Of a DNA stretch of 64,000 nucleotides, positions 9,145-17,944 are shown one piece after another. The first letter of the stretch is position 1. Each line of letters begins with the position of its first letter. Made by a program: the position numbers and the translations under genes. The notes below the pieces were generated by a model. It was given only the letters and a program-made list of their open reading frames with translations, did not search any database and was not told the origin of the DNA. Origin of the DNA: Campylobacterales bacterium (lineage in GTDB: Bacteria; Campylobacterota; Campylobacteria; Campylobacterales; QNZT01); assembly GCA_027023305.1 (NCBI GenBank), contig JALVVR010000034.1:44266-108265 (forward strand), given 5' to 3'.

Positions 9145-9540
9145 ATGAAAAAAGTGGTATTTATTTTAGTTTTGGTTTGTGTTGTGAGTGGGGCAGATGT
9201 GGTTAGTATAGGTGGATTGCAGTGGCAAGATAGTAGTGAGGTAGAGAGTGTAAAGAGAGATTTTGCTGGGGCAAAGAGGTATTGTAGTGAGCTTAGTTTA
9301 GAGGGTTTTAGTGATTGGAGAGTTCCTAGTATCAAAGAGTTACAAAGTATAGTAGATATAAAAAAGTATAAACCAGCTATCAAAAGTGGTTTTAAATACA
9401 CTGCTTTGGGAGACTACTGGTCATCAACTCCTCATGCAACTAAGCCTGATACAGCTTGGGATGTAAACTTTGAGGAAGGTTATACTGATTATGTTAATAA
9501 AAAGGATAAGTATTTTGTTAGGTGTGTGAGGAATAAGTAG
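9145..9540 (+). CDS. small exported DUF1566 protein
   Basis: A 131-residue protein with a signal sequence (residues 1-17, ending VSGA) followed directly by one DUF1566 domain: LQWQDSSEV, FSDWRVPSIKEL, GDYWSSTP and YFVRCVR. It lacks the PEGA domain of its neighbour. I chose the ATG at 9145 because AGGAGA lies 5 nt upstream and the signal peptide follows at once. A longer frame from 9085 would begin inside the relic. Function unknown; probably periplasmic or surface-exposed. Confidence 0.75.
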   Translation: MKKVVFILVLVCVVSGADVVSIGGLQWQDSSEVESVKRDFAGAKRYCSELSLEGFSDWRVPSIKELQSIVDIKKYKPAIKSGFKYTALGDYWSSTPHATKPDTAWDVNFEEGYTDYVNKKDKYFVRCVRNK

Positions 9541-9632
9541 TAAGATTTACTGTTTTTAAACAGGATATAAAAGTAATTCTTAATTTACATTTTACTATAA
9601 TATTGTAAAACTGGATTTACAAAGGAGATAGT

Positions 9633-10847
9633 TTGAATATACAAAACCTCTACCAAATGCAAAAAACACTTTTGCAAAGAGTCTCCTTGACACACAAAAG
9701 ATACCTCTATGACAAGATAGAGTGGACTCAGAGGCTTATAGGTATCTTGGGGCAACGAGGGCAGGGTAAGACTACATTGATGTTACAGTATATAAAAGAG
9801 CATCATGACAATGATAGTTCTGTTTTGTACATCTCTTTAGATAATCCATATTTTCAAAGTATATCGTTACTGGAGTTTGCTCAGGAGTTTGCACAGCTTG
9901 GTGGGAAGATACTCTTTATAGATGAAGTACACAAGTACAAAGAGTGGTCGGTACATATAAAACTTATCTATGATATGCTTGATGTGAAGGTGGTTTTTTC
10001 TGGTTCATCTATACTAAAGATGCATAAACAAAACGGAGACCTATCAAGAAGAAGTCTTATCTATCATCTGGAAAATATGTCTTTTAGAGAGTATCTTTAC
10101 ATCACTGATACAGTAGATTTGCCTACTTATACACTCGAAGAAGTGTTGGAAAATCATGAAGAGATAGCTAGTAAAATCACAGCTTGCATAAAACCTATCA
10201 AGCTTTTTAGAGAGTATATGAAGTATGGAGCATACCCTTTTGTACTTGAAGATAGAGATTTTTATCATCAGCGAATTATTCAAGTTATTATGCTCATTTT
10301 AGAGACAGATTTGCCTTATATAAATGCCATAGAGATAGCTCAGATAAGTAAACTGAAAAAACTACTCTATATGCTAGCTGTTTCTGTTCCATTTGTTCCA
10401 AATATCGTTGATTTGGCAGAGGCAACTAATATCTCTAGACCTAAGATATATGAGTATCTAAAATACTTAGAAGATGCAAAGATTATCACAAGTCTTAGAA
10501 CAAAAGAAAGAGGCTACAAAATCATGAGTAAGCCAGAAAAGCTTTATATGAATAATCCAAGCATTTCTTATGCCCTAAGTACAAACAGCGACAAAGGAAG
10601 CCTTAGGGAGAGTTTTTTTGTCAATCAAATAAAAAACTACTATGGAAAACAGTTTTTAGACGATACTATCTTTGCATCAAAAGTGGGAGATTTTTTAGTA
10701 AAAGAGAGTTATCTGTTTGAAATAGGTGGGAAAAACAAGGGCTACAAACAGATTAAAGATATAGAAAACTCTTTTGTGGTGGCAGATGATATAGAGATAG
10801 GATTTAAAAACAAGATACCGTTGTGGTTGTTTGGATTTTTGTATTAG
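9633..10847 (+). CDS. AAA ATPase with DUF4143 C-terminal domain
   Basis: A 404-residue ATP-binding protein. The P-loop is GQRGQGKT near residue 41, Walker B is KILFIDEVHKY near residue 92, and SGSSILK is a sensor-1-like element. The C-terminal half carries a winged-helix segment (TNISRPKIYEYLKYLEDAKI) and the nuclease-like DUF4143 region ending in VGDFLVKESYLFEIGGKNKGY. This family is common and mobile in bacteria and archaea; its function is not established. A TTG start is chosen because AGGAG (9623-9627) stands 5 nt before it. A TATAAT-like box occurs near 9597. Confidence 0.8.
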   Translation: MNIQNLYQMQKTLLQRVSLTHKRYLYDKIEWTQRLIGILGQRGQGKTTLMLQYIKEHHDNDSSVLYISLDNPYFQSISLLEFAQEFAQLGGKILFIDEVHKYKEWSVHIKLIYDMLDVKVVFSGSSILKMHKQNGDLSRRSLIYHLENMSFREYLYITDTVDLPTYTLEEVLENHEEIASKITACIKPIKLFREYMKYGAYPFVLEDRDFYHQRIIQVIMLILETDLPYINAIEIAQISKLKKLLYMLAVSVPFVPNIVDLAEATNISRPKIYEYLKYLEDAKIITSLRTKERGYKIMSKPEKLYMNNPSISYALSTNSDKGSLRESFFVNQIKNYYGKQFLDDTIFASKVGDFLVKESYLFEIGGKNKGYKQIKDIENSFVVADDIEIGFKNKIPLWLFGFLY

Positions 10848-10856
10848 GAGATGATG

Positions 10857-11522
10857 ATGTTTAGATTGATGTTATTGGGATTTTTAGTTTTTACTGTGTC
10901 GTGTGTTGTTGCACCTAGTAGCAGTTATGCTATAAGCTTGGATGATGATGAAGAGGATGCAGAAGATGTGGCAGACTTGCTAAATCAAGCAAAAAAAGCA
11001 GGAAAATCAGAGTCCTTTGATAAGGCAGATGAGTTACTAAAAAAAGCTAAGATGTATGGTGTAGAAACTGATGATGTAAAAGAAGTAAGTAAATATGTAG
11101 CAAAGAAAAAAGAAGAGAAAAAGGCAAGATTAGAGAGGGAGAGAAAAGAGAGAGAAAGACAAGCAAGGCTCAAAAGAGAAAGAGAGGAGAGGGCAATACG
11201 GGCTAGGATGGCAAGGCAGAGTAATTCTTCTTACTCAGGTTCAATATCTATGTGTTATCCAAGCATACCAAATTCTGTTGAATATTCTGAATGCAGTGGT
11301 GCAAAAACAGCAAGTGGTAATTATGCTACGGTTAAACTTAGCCGTGGAGGTGGAATGAGTAGTTCAAACTGTTTTGAGTTAAACATCTATGCAAATGGAA
11401 GTATCGGAAATGGTAATACTTGTGGTGGGGCAAATGGAAGTTGGAGTGTTATAGTCAATGGTCAAAGTGGTTTTTCCAACGGACTTGGAAATGCTATTGC
11501 TTGGCTTTTGAAGAGGATGTAG
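10857..11522 (+). CDS. exported protein with an Arg/Glu-rich helix, unknown function
   Basis: About 221 residues from the ATG at 10857, the third of three consecutive ATGs and the one at the best distance from AGGAG. The N-terminus is hydrophobic with a lipobox-like FTVSC, or is cut further on at SYA. An acidic patch (DDDEEDAEDV) and two short helices like degenerate TPR units (ADELLKKAKMYG) follow. Next comes a long Arg/Glu/Lys-rich single helix (about 85-125), then a Gly/Ser/Asn-rich C-terminal domain with five cysteines. I do not recognise the family. It is 3-9 nt after the DUF4143 ATPase and probably co-transcribed. Confidence 0.6.
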   Translation: MFRLMLLGFLVFTVSCVVAPSSSYAISLDDDEEDAEDVADLLNQAKKAGKSESFDKADELLKKAKMYGVETDDVKEVSKYVAKKKEEKKARLERERKERERQARLKREREERAIRARMARQSNSSYSGSISMCYPSIPNSVEYSECSGAKTASGNYATVKLSRGGGMSSSNCFELNIYANGSIGNGNTCGGANGSWSVIVNGQSGFSNGLGNAIAWLLKRM

Positions 11523-11529
11523 GGATGCT

Positions 11530-12138
11530 TTACTTGTACTTAACAAGGAAGTTATAATTAGCAAATAATCTCTCACCCTCAACAAAAGTATATTTTTTCC
11601 CATCAGAAGTTGGGTTAGGAGTTTTTAGTCTCTCTCCTGCTTCAAAATACTCTGGAGATGATTTTTTAAAGATGATTTCATTTCCATCTTCTATGATTAC
11701 TTTTCCTTTAAATAGAACATTTTCTATATCATTTTGTTCAGTATCTTGTTTTACAAAGAGGATTTTTGTAAACTCTACTATCTTTTTATCATTTTTAAAG
11801 TAGCCCTGCGACTCTACATTTGTTACATCATGAGAAAAGATATGAAGTTTGTTTAGATGTTCTACTGTGAGGTAAGGAGAGTTTATATAGGTTGCTTGAA
11901 ACTCTTTTTCTAGTGAGGGGATTAGTTTTTCTTTTACAAAAGATTTATACTTTTTGTTTAAGTAGATAAAACTTCCTAAATTTAAAAATAGTGAGATACT
12001 TAAAAGTATAGGAAATATGGATTTGTTTCTAAAGTATGTGATTGTTAGTATAAATACTGATATACTAAAGATAGTGATAAAACTCTTTAGATAGATAGCC
12101 CTCTGGGCTTCTATCATTTGAGTTATTTCTAGGCTCAT
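11530..12138 (-). CDS. membrane protein of unknown function
   Basis: A 202-residue protein with two adjacent membrane helices (about 19-36 and 41-60) and a C-terminal cytoplasmic domain containing VLFKGKVIIEDGN. The arrangement is reminiscent of DUF3137 proteins, but I am not certain. It starts 2 nt after the dapD stop and so is the third gene of the deaD-dapD transcript. No catalytic motif is visible. Confidence 0.55.
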   Translation of the reverse strand: MSLEITQMIEAQRAIYLKSFITIFSISVFILTITYFRNKSIFPILLSISLFLNLGSFIYLNKKYKSFVKEKLIPSLEKEFQATYINSPYLTVEHLNKLHIFSHDVTNVESQGYFKNDKKIVEFTKILFVKQDTEQNDIENVLFKGKVIIEDGNEIIFKKSSPEYFEAGERLKTPNPTSDGKKYTFVEGERLFANYNFLVKYK

Positions 12139-12140
12139 GA

Positions 12141-13349
12141 TTAGTGAAGTTCTTCGTTTAGTTTTACTTCTCTAGTACTTCTAAAAGCTTTTATCTCTCC
12201 ACTTATGCTATCTTGTCTAAAGTGGATACCATTTAGTCCTGCAAGAGTTTTTCCTTTGAAGATATCAGTGTCAGTTGCATTCCAATCAGGATTTGCCTCT
12301 TTTATCTTGTTAAACTCATCAGTGTCTATTACTACTTTTGTTCCAGCAAGGATTGTAACACCTGCATCAACGATACAACCATCTCCTAGAGGAAGTCCTG
12401 TTACTGAGTTAGCACCTAAAAGTGTGTTTTCTCCGATACTGATAGGGTTTCCATCTGTACCACTTAAAACACCAAGGATACTAGCTCCTCCACCTACATC
12501 ACTACCACTTCCTACTATTGCTGAAGAGCTGATTCTTCCCTCTACCATAACAGGTCCTTGTGTTCCTGCATTGAAGTTTATATAACTTGCTCCTGGCATA
12601 ACTGTTGTTCCTGGTGCTAACTGAGCTCCCATTCTTACTTTACTTGCATCTAGTATTCTAGTGTTATCAGCTGGGATGATGTGTTGTAAAAATCTTGGGA
12701 ATTTATCAACTGAACTAATCTCAGGATACATACCATCAACTTTTAGAGCTATCTCATTTTCTCTTAACCACTCTAGTTCTATTGGCATATTTCCACTCCA
12801 AGCTACATTGTGAAGTTGTCCAAATGCTCCGTTTAGATTTAGGCTTCTAAGAGGTGCTTTTTGAAGGGAAAGTGCATATAGTTTTAGGTAAACGGTCTCA
12901 ACGGTTTTTGGAGCATCATCTTCAAAAACAAATACAACTTTGAAAGCATCTTCTACATCTATGACATCAGATTCTGCTAACTCTAAAATACTCTTTACTA
13001 CTTGGATGTTTTTATGTTTGTCACCCTCTGCTTCATCAGCATAAGGTGCAAAAGCATTTATCGTATTTTGTAAAAAATCTTTTGAGATACTTGTTACAAA
13101 CTCGCTACCACTAAAGTCAACATCAACACCACAATTTTTTAAACTTGCTACAAATACAGCTGCTGAGCCAAAATTTTCGTTCCAGTTAGTTACTGGATAT
13201 GTTGCTTGTAGGATTTTGTCAGAGTTTTTTTGACCTCTGTCAACTCTTGCTATACCAAAACCAATAGGCTTTTTGTATCCATCAATACTTTCAGCCTCAC
13301 TTACAAAAATCTTAAATTCATCAACTGTTTTTATAGATTTTATTACCAT
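12141..13349 (-). CDS. dapD: tetrahydrodipicolinate N-succinyltransferase, long form
   Basis: A 402-residue enzyme of the diaminopimelate/lysine pathway that transfers succinyl from succinyl-CoA to tetrahydrodipicolinate. The C-terminal half is a left-handed beta-helix of hexapeptide repeats (VRMGAQLAPGTTVMPGASYI, then IVGSGSDVGGGASILGVLSG and ISIGENTLLGANSVTG). The N-terminal half is the extended domain typical of Campylobacterota DapD, much longer than E. coli DapD (274). The ATG directly follows the stop of the helicase gene; its ribosome-binding site AGGAG is formed by the terminal Arg codons of that gene. Confidence 0.93.
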   Translation of the reverse strand: MVIKSIKTVDEFKIFVSEAESIDGYKKPIGFGIARVDRGQKNSDKILQATYPVTNWNENFGSAAVFVASLKNCGVDVDFSGSEFVTSISKDFLQNTINAFAPYADEAEGDKHKNIQVVKSILELAESDVIDVEDAFKVVFVFEDDAPKTVETVYLKLYALSLQKAPLRSLNLNGAFGQLHNVAWSGNMPIELEWLRENEIALKVDGMYPEISSVDKFPRFLQHIIPADNTRILDASKVRMGAQLAPGTTVMPGASYINFNAGTQGPVMVEGRISSSAIVGSGSDVGGGASILGVLSGTDGNPISIGENTLLGANSVTGLPLGDGCIVDAGVTILAGTKVVIDTDEFNKIKEANPDWNATDTDIFKGKTLAGLNGIHFRQDSISGEIKAFRSTREVKLNEELH

Positions 13350-14813
13350 TTATCTTCTCCTATTGTTGTTTCTTGAATTATTTCTATCTCTGTTTCCACC
13401 ATCTCTTGAACCACCACCATTTCTGTTTCTGCTTCTTCCACCACGGTTGTTTCTACCACGATTTCTTCCTCCAGAACCTCTGTCATTTTTAGCTCTCTGG
13501 GCAATACGAGAGATTTCGTTAGGTGTTTTACCTATACGATCACTTCCTTCTATATCGTTGACACTATACATCATTGATGCTAGCTTTAGTGCTATATCTT
13601 CATCTACAAATTCAGTTTTAAGTTCATCTATCAGTTCTCTTGCTATATCATTTATCTCTTGATTTTTAAGAGTTTCAAGTAGTGAAGTTCTTTTTTTAAC
13701 TTGTACATCTTTTATAGTAGGGATGATTTTAGACTCTAGTGAGCTTCCTACATCTTTTTGAATTTTTTGCAAGCTTTTAAATTCAGCTGGAGTTACGATA
13801 GAGATAGCCATCCCCTCTCTTCCTGCTCTTCCTGTTCTTCCTATTCTGTGAACATAACTCTCACTGTCATAAGGGATATGGTAGTTGAAAACATGGCTAA
13901 CATCACTTACATCAAGTCCTCTTGCAGCTACATCAGTAGCTACTAAAGTATCTAAGGCACTTCTTTTGAAAGCTTTTATCACTTCTTCTCTTTGTCTTTG
14001 CTCCATATCTCCATGAAGTCCTTTTGCTGAGTATCCTTTTGAGCTAAGTTTTGTGCTTAGTTCATCTACTTCTTTTTTAGTTCTACAAAAGATTATACTT
14101 TTAGTAGGGTTTTTAAAATCAAGTAGTCTTATCAGTGCATCCGTTCTTTCCCACTCATCTACAACATAGAAATTTTGTTTTATGTTTACATTTGTAGCAT
14201 CTCTTTTTGTGATACTTACAAACTCAGGTCTATATAGAATAGTCTTTGCCAACTCTTTGATTTGATGAGGCATAGTTGCTGAGAACATAAGAGTTTGTCT
14301 AGTTCCTTCGATGTGAGAGAAGATTTCTTTTATATCATCTAAAAATCCCATATCAAGCATTTCATCTGCTTCATCAAGCACCATGTATTTTGGAGATAAG
14401 TTTATCTTTCCACTACTTAGTAAATCAAGAAGTCTTCCTGGAGTTGCTACAACTACACTTGAGTTTGCTATAAACTTTAGTTGTCTTTGGTATGAGCTAC
14501 CACCATAAACTGTTGCTGTACTGATACCTAGGTTTTTACCAAACTTAAAAATCTCATCACTAACCTGCATAGCAAGTTCACGAGTTGGAACTATAACTAC
14601 TGCTTCAACACTACCATCTAGTTCTAACATGTTTAAAATAGGCAGTCCAAATGCTGCTGTTTTTCCTGTTCCTGTGTGAGCTTGTGCTACTAAATCTTTA
14701 CCATCTAGTACCAATGGTATAGCTTCTTTTTGTACTGGGCTTGGTTCTTTAAAACCAGCATCTTCTATCGCTTTAAAAATCTCTTTTTTAAAGTTAAAAT
14801 CTGAAAAAGTCAT
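13350..14813 (-). CDS. DEAD-box ATP-dependent RNA helicase
   Basis: A 487-residue helicase. The Q-motif region is at 24-31, motif I AHTGTGKT at residues 45-52, then PTRELA, TPGR, DEAD, SAT and the C-terminal motifs with HRIGRTGRAGR. The C-terminal tail of about 45 residues is an Arg/Gly/Asn-rich RNA-binding extension. It is of the DeaD/CshA type acting in ribosome assembly, RNA decay and cold adaptation. It is the first gene of a helicase-dapD-membrane protein unit; its upstream region contains the 272-bp inverted-repeat element about 110 nt away. Confidence 0.93.
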   Translation of the reverse strand: MTFSDFNFKKEIFKAIEDAGFKEPSPVQKEAIPLVLDGKDLVAQAHTGTGKTAAFGLPILNMLELDGSVEAVVIVPTRELAMQVSDEIFKFGKNLGISTATVYGGSSYQRQLKFIANSSVVVATPGRLLDLLSSGKINLSPKYMVLDEADEMLDMGFLDDIKEIFSHIEGTRQTLMFSATMPHQIKELAKTILYRPEFVSITKRDATNVNIKQNFYVVDEWERTDALIRLLDFKNPTKSIIFCRTKKEVDELSTKLSSKGYSAKGLHGDMEQRQREEVIKAFKRSALDTLVATDVAARGLDVSDVSHVFNYHIPYDSESYVHRIGRTGRAGREGMAISIVTPAEFKSLQKIQKDVGSSLESKIIPTIKDVQVKKRTSLLETLKNQEINDIARELIDELKTEFVDEDIALKLASMMYSVNDIEGSDRIGKTPNEISRIAQRAKNDRGSGGRNRGRNNRGGRSRNRNGGGSRDGGNRDRNNSRNNNRRR

Positions 14814-14924
14814 TCATCTTCTTTATGTATAATTTTCCCCAGATTAAAACTCGTAAACCAGTGATTAAAAAATTGTGATTTTATTGTAACCGGAGGATTA
14901 AGAGCGATTATATCGAAAATTACT

Positions 14925-15196
14925 TAAGGGTACCTCTAAAAATAGGTAATACCCACAACATCTCTAGCTTTTGTCTAGACGAGGCACTCATTTGCAGACC
15001 TAGCCATAGCTAAGTCAAAAATGAGTAACGAAGTATAGGCAAAAGCTAGAGATGTCCGTAGGGTGGGCTTTGCAAGTGCAATCTTGCACAAGATACTTAC
15101 TTCGTCTTAGCTACGGCTAGGACTTGAAAGTCTCTTGCACAATCTTACACTTGCAAAGCCCATTGTGGGTGTTACCTATTATTAGAGGTGCCCTTA
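14925..15196. repeat. 272-bp MITE-like element with terminal inverted repeats
   Basis: The ends are a 34-bp inverted repeat (14925-14958 and 15163-15196) with 31 of 34 positions matching; each end begins TAAGGG[T/C]ACCTCTA. Inside are two perfect hairpin stems: 16 bp (14958-14973 with 15040-15055, ACATCTCTAGCTTTTG) and 15 bp (15064-15078 with 15148-15162, TGGGCTTTGCAAGTG). No coding sequence is present. The right end overlaps the 3' end of the gene at 15172-15810. Structure is that of a non-autonomous transposable element or mobile structured repeat; it fills the only gene-free gap above 300 bases (14814-15171). The rest of that gap, 14814-14924, is the helicase promoter region. Confidence 0.8.
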
Positions 15197-15810
15197 ATAT
15201 CTACTTTTGTTATCAGATTTGCATCTTTATCTTTAAAAATATATGAGATTACCCTCTTTTTCTTTGATAGATTTAGTATCATTTTATCAAGTGGACTAAC
15301 TCTTTGTATTTTGTCTGCAGTTATGAGTGTAAAAAGGTCTTTGTTTATGTTTTTTGAGGATTGATTTATAACTGTATAGTGATAACAGATATTTCCTTTT
15401 TCTATAGAAACTTTTTCAAATCTTGTATCTGAGTCTATCATGGCAGGAAGCTTTGAGTTTAGTGAAAGAATGGAGCTTTCAAAGATATTGTTTGGATTGT
15501 AAACAGTTTTTACAAAGTAGGATGTTAGCAAAGCTAGTATAGTTACTTCTATGGCTATTGCTAACAGTGATAGTTTTTTATCTTTTTTTGAGCTTCTATA
15601 CAAAGATAGGGTTAGAAAGATAGTATATGTCATGATAAATCCCACTAAAATATAAATAAGTGGCTTATGAGTTACTAGAAAGTATGAGTATTGATTACTT
15701 AGAGAAAATAGTAAGATAATAAAAAAAGATACTCCAAATATACCAAAAAATATCATAGTATCCACAAAAGAACTTTTACCGTTATATGTATCTTTTATCA
15801 AGTTTAGCAT
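15172..15810 (-). CDS. membrane protein of unknown function with element-derived C-terminus
   Basis: A 212-residue protein with three membrane helices (about 18-38, 50-72 and 82-101) and a C-terminal soluble domain of about 110 residues. I start it at the ATG at 15810, where AAGGAG lies 6 nt upstream; a TTG two codons earlier is the alternative. The last seven residues (KGTSNNR) and the stop are encoded by the right inverted repeat of the element at 14925-15196, so the natural C-terminus was probably replaced. I do not recognise the family. Confidence 0.65.
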   Translation of the reverse strand: MLNLIKDTYNGKSSFVDTMIFFGIFGVSFFIILLFSLSNQYSYFLVTHKPLIYILVGFIMTYTIFLTLSLYRSSKKDKKLSLLAIAIEVTILALLTSYFVKTVYNPNNIFESSILSLNSKLPAMIDSDTRFEKVSIEKGNICYHYTVINQSSKNINKDLFTLITADKIQRVSPLDKMILNLSKKKRVISYIFKDKDANLITKVDIKGTSNNR

Positions 15811-15938
15811 AATCAACTCCTTTTGTTAAATTATAGTTAACTATGGTAAATAAAATTAACAATAAGTAAATAAATCTTAATATTTTGAGTAGATATGTAT
15901 CATGAAGTAACGAAAAAGGTTAAATATATAGATAAAAG

Positions 15939-17879
15939 TTAAAGATTATTTATCTCTTCAATTAACCCTTCTATTTCTAAAAATCTTTCAACTTTTTTTT
16001 CATACTCCTTTTCAACTTGGTTTAACTCATTGCTTAAGTTTCCTAAACCTTTTTCTTGGTAGCACTCAGGAGAGGCTAAACAGTTGTTTAACTCTTCTAT
16101 TTTGTTTTCAAGTTCTTCTATGAGTGGTGGGAGAAGTTCATAATCTCTTTTATCTTTGTAGCTTAGTTTTACTTCTCTTTTTGTTTCTTTTGTTTGTTTT
16201 GGTTTTTCTTCCAAGATTGTGTTTTCAAAGTTTGCTAACTCATCCATTGTTTTTTGAATATCAAGGTATTCGCTGTAACTTTGATAACTCTCCTCTACTA
16301 AACCATTTCCTTTAAAAATAAGTAGTTTTTTAGCGATTTTGTCAACAAAGTATCTATCATGAGAAACAAAAAGCAAAGCTCCCTCAAAGTTTTGAAGATA
16401 CTCTTCTAGGATGTTTATAGTGTTTATGTCAAGATCATTTGTAGGCTCATCGAGGATAAGGCAGTCGTATTTTTTTGTAAACAAAAGTGCTAGGGCTACT
16501 CTGTTTTTCTCTCCACCACTTAGGATGCCTATCTTTTTATCAAGATGTTCTTTAGGAAAGAGGAAATTTTTTAGATATCCATAAACATGCATATTTTTTC
16601 CTCTTACATCTACTCTATCTCCACCATTTGGACAAAAAATCTCTATCAAGTTTTTATCATCATCAAGCATATCTCTGTGTTGGTCAAAGTAGCCTACTTT
16701 AAAATCTCCCTTTTTTATCTTTCCACTATCAACTTCCATTTCGCCTAATAGTAGCTTTAAAAGTGTTGATTTTCCAGTTCCATTTTTTCCTACTATTGCT
16801 ATCTTATCTTGTTGTAAAATACGAAGGTCAAACTCTTTTATAAGAAGTTTTTCTCCTAAAGATTTTGAGATTTGTTCTATCTCAAAAAGCATCTTTTTTC
16901 TGTTTATATTTTTGTTTGAATCAAAGTTTTTTTGTTCTCGCTCTAACTCTAGTTTCATCTTGTTTATAGCTGATGGATTTTTCTTTGCCATATCTCGAAG
17001 CTCAAAAACTCTTTGTTTTCGTCCTTCATTTCTTTTTAGCCTTGCTCTCACTCCTCGACTTAGCCACTCTTCCTCAGCTTTTAGATGCTTTAACAGGGTT
17101 TCGTGGGACTTTTGCATAGACTTTAAAAGCTCCTCTTTTTGCTGGATATATGAACTGTATCCACCTTTAAAGCTTCTTATTTTTTCATCCTCTATCTCTA
17201 TACTTCTAGTTGCGATGTTGTCTAAAAAGTATCTATCATGAGAGATGAAAAGCAGGGTGAATTTTTCTTTTAAAAGTATCTCTTCTAAAAACTCTACCAT
17301 ATATACATCTAAGTGGTTTGTTGGCTCATCAAGTAGTAAAATGTCAGGTTTTTTTAGTATCAAACCACCAAGGGCTACTCTTCTTTGTTCTCCTCCACTT
17401 AAAAGTGAAACTTTTTTATTTTCATACTCTTTTAAACTAAATTGCTCTAGTACTCTGTTTACTTTATCTTCTAAACTCCAAGCATTGTGGTGGTCTAAGA
17501 AGTTAGAGAGGTTACTATGTTCAGTTAGGAGTTCTTTATTATCAAAATCAGTAGCTAAAAGTTCACTTATATCATCATATCTATTTTTTGCATCTTTTAA
17601 TTCTTTTAGTTCCTCTTCAATAGCTTCTTTTACAGTTATGTTTTCTTTGAAAGTAGGGTTTTGTGACAACATCTCAATTTTTAGATTGTTTTGAACTACT
17701 CTTCTGCCTTCGTCAAAATCTAAGCTACCATCTATAATTTGCATTAAAGTTGATTTTCCACCACCATTTTTTCCGATGATGGCTACTCTTTCACCTTCAT
17801 CAATATGAAAGTCAATTTCAGTGAAAATTTTTTGGGATTGATATGCTTTTGAAACATTTATTAAGTCTATCAGTGCCAT
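15939..17879 (-). CDS. ABC-F family ATPase (Uup type)
   Basis: A 646-residue soluble protein with two ABC ATPase domains in one chain. Walker A motifs are GKNGGGKST (36-44) and GKNGTGKST, each followed by an LSGGE signature and LLLDEPTNHLD or LILDEPTNDLD. An Arg/Lys-rich linker lies between the domains, and a Glu/Lys-rich coiled-coil tail (about 560-646) marks the Uup subgroup. By family knowledge it acts on ribosomes or ribosomal precursors rather than in transport. It is divergent from the pycB-type gene, 65 nt apart. Confidence 0.88.
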   Translation of the reverse strand: MALIDLINVSKAYQSQKIFTEIDFHIDEGERVAIIGKNGGGKSTLMQIIDGSLDFDEGRRVVQNNLKIEMLSQNPTFKENITVKEAIEEELKELKDAKNRYDDISELLATDFDNKELLTEHSNLSNFLDHHNAWSLEDKVNRVLEQFSLKEYENKKVSLLSGGEQRRVALGGLILKKPDILLLDEPTNHLDVYMVEFLEEILLKEKFTLLFISHDRYFLDNIATRSIEIEDEKIRSFKGGYSSYIQQKEELLKSMQKSHETLLKHLKAEEEWLSRGVRARLKRNEGRKQRVFELRDMAKKNPSAINKMKLELEREQKNFDSNKNINRKKMLFEIEQISKSLGEKLLIKEFDLRILQQDKIAIVGKNGTGKSTLLKLLLGEMEVDSGKIKKGDFKVGYFDQHRDMLDDDKNLIEIFCPNGGDRVDVRGKNMHVYGYLKNFLFPKEHLDKKIGILSGGEKNRVALALLFTKKYDCLILDEPTNDLDINTINILEEYLQNFEGALLFVSHDRYFVDKIAKKLLIFKGNGLVEESYQSYSEYLDIQKTMDELANFENTILEEKPKQTKETKREVKLSYKDKRDYELLPPLIEELENKIEELNNCLASPECYQEKGLGNLSNELNQVEKEYEKKVERFLEIEGLIEEINNL

Positions 17880-17944
17880 TATTTGCCTATTTGTTATCTA
17901 TTTTTTTGTACAATTTTAGCCATTGTAAATTAAAGGTGGCAAAA

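Noticed and set aside
8693..9206. Frames sharing the peptide MLGVCEADN
   Set aside because: The shared peptide comes from reading the repeated DUF1566 3' end in the wrong frame. The repeat itself is reported as a relic.
13273..13662. Plus-strand frame opposite the helicase tail
   Set aside because: Leu/Pro/Phe-rich antisense reading of the Arg/Gly/Asn-rich repeat codons; no start signals.
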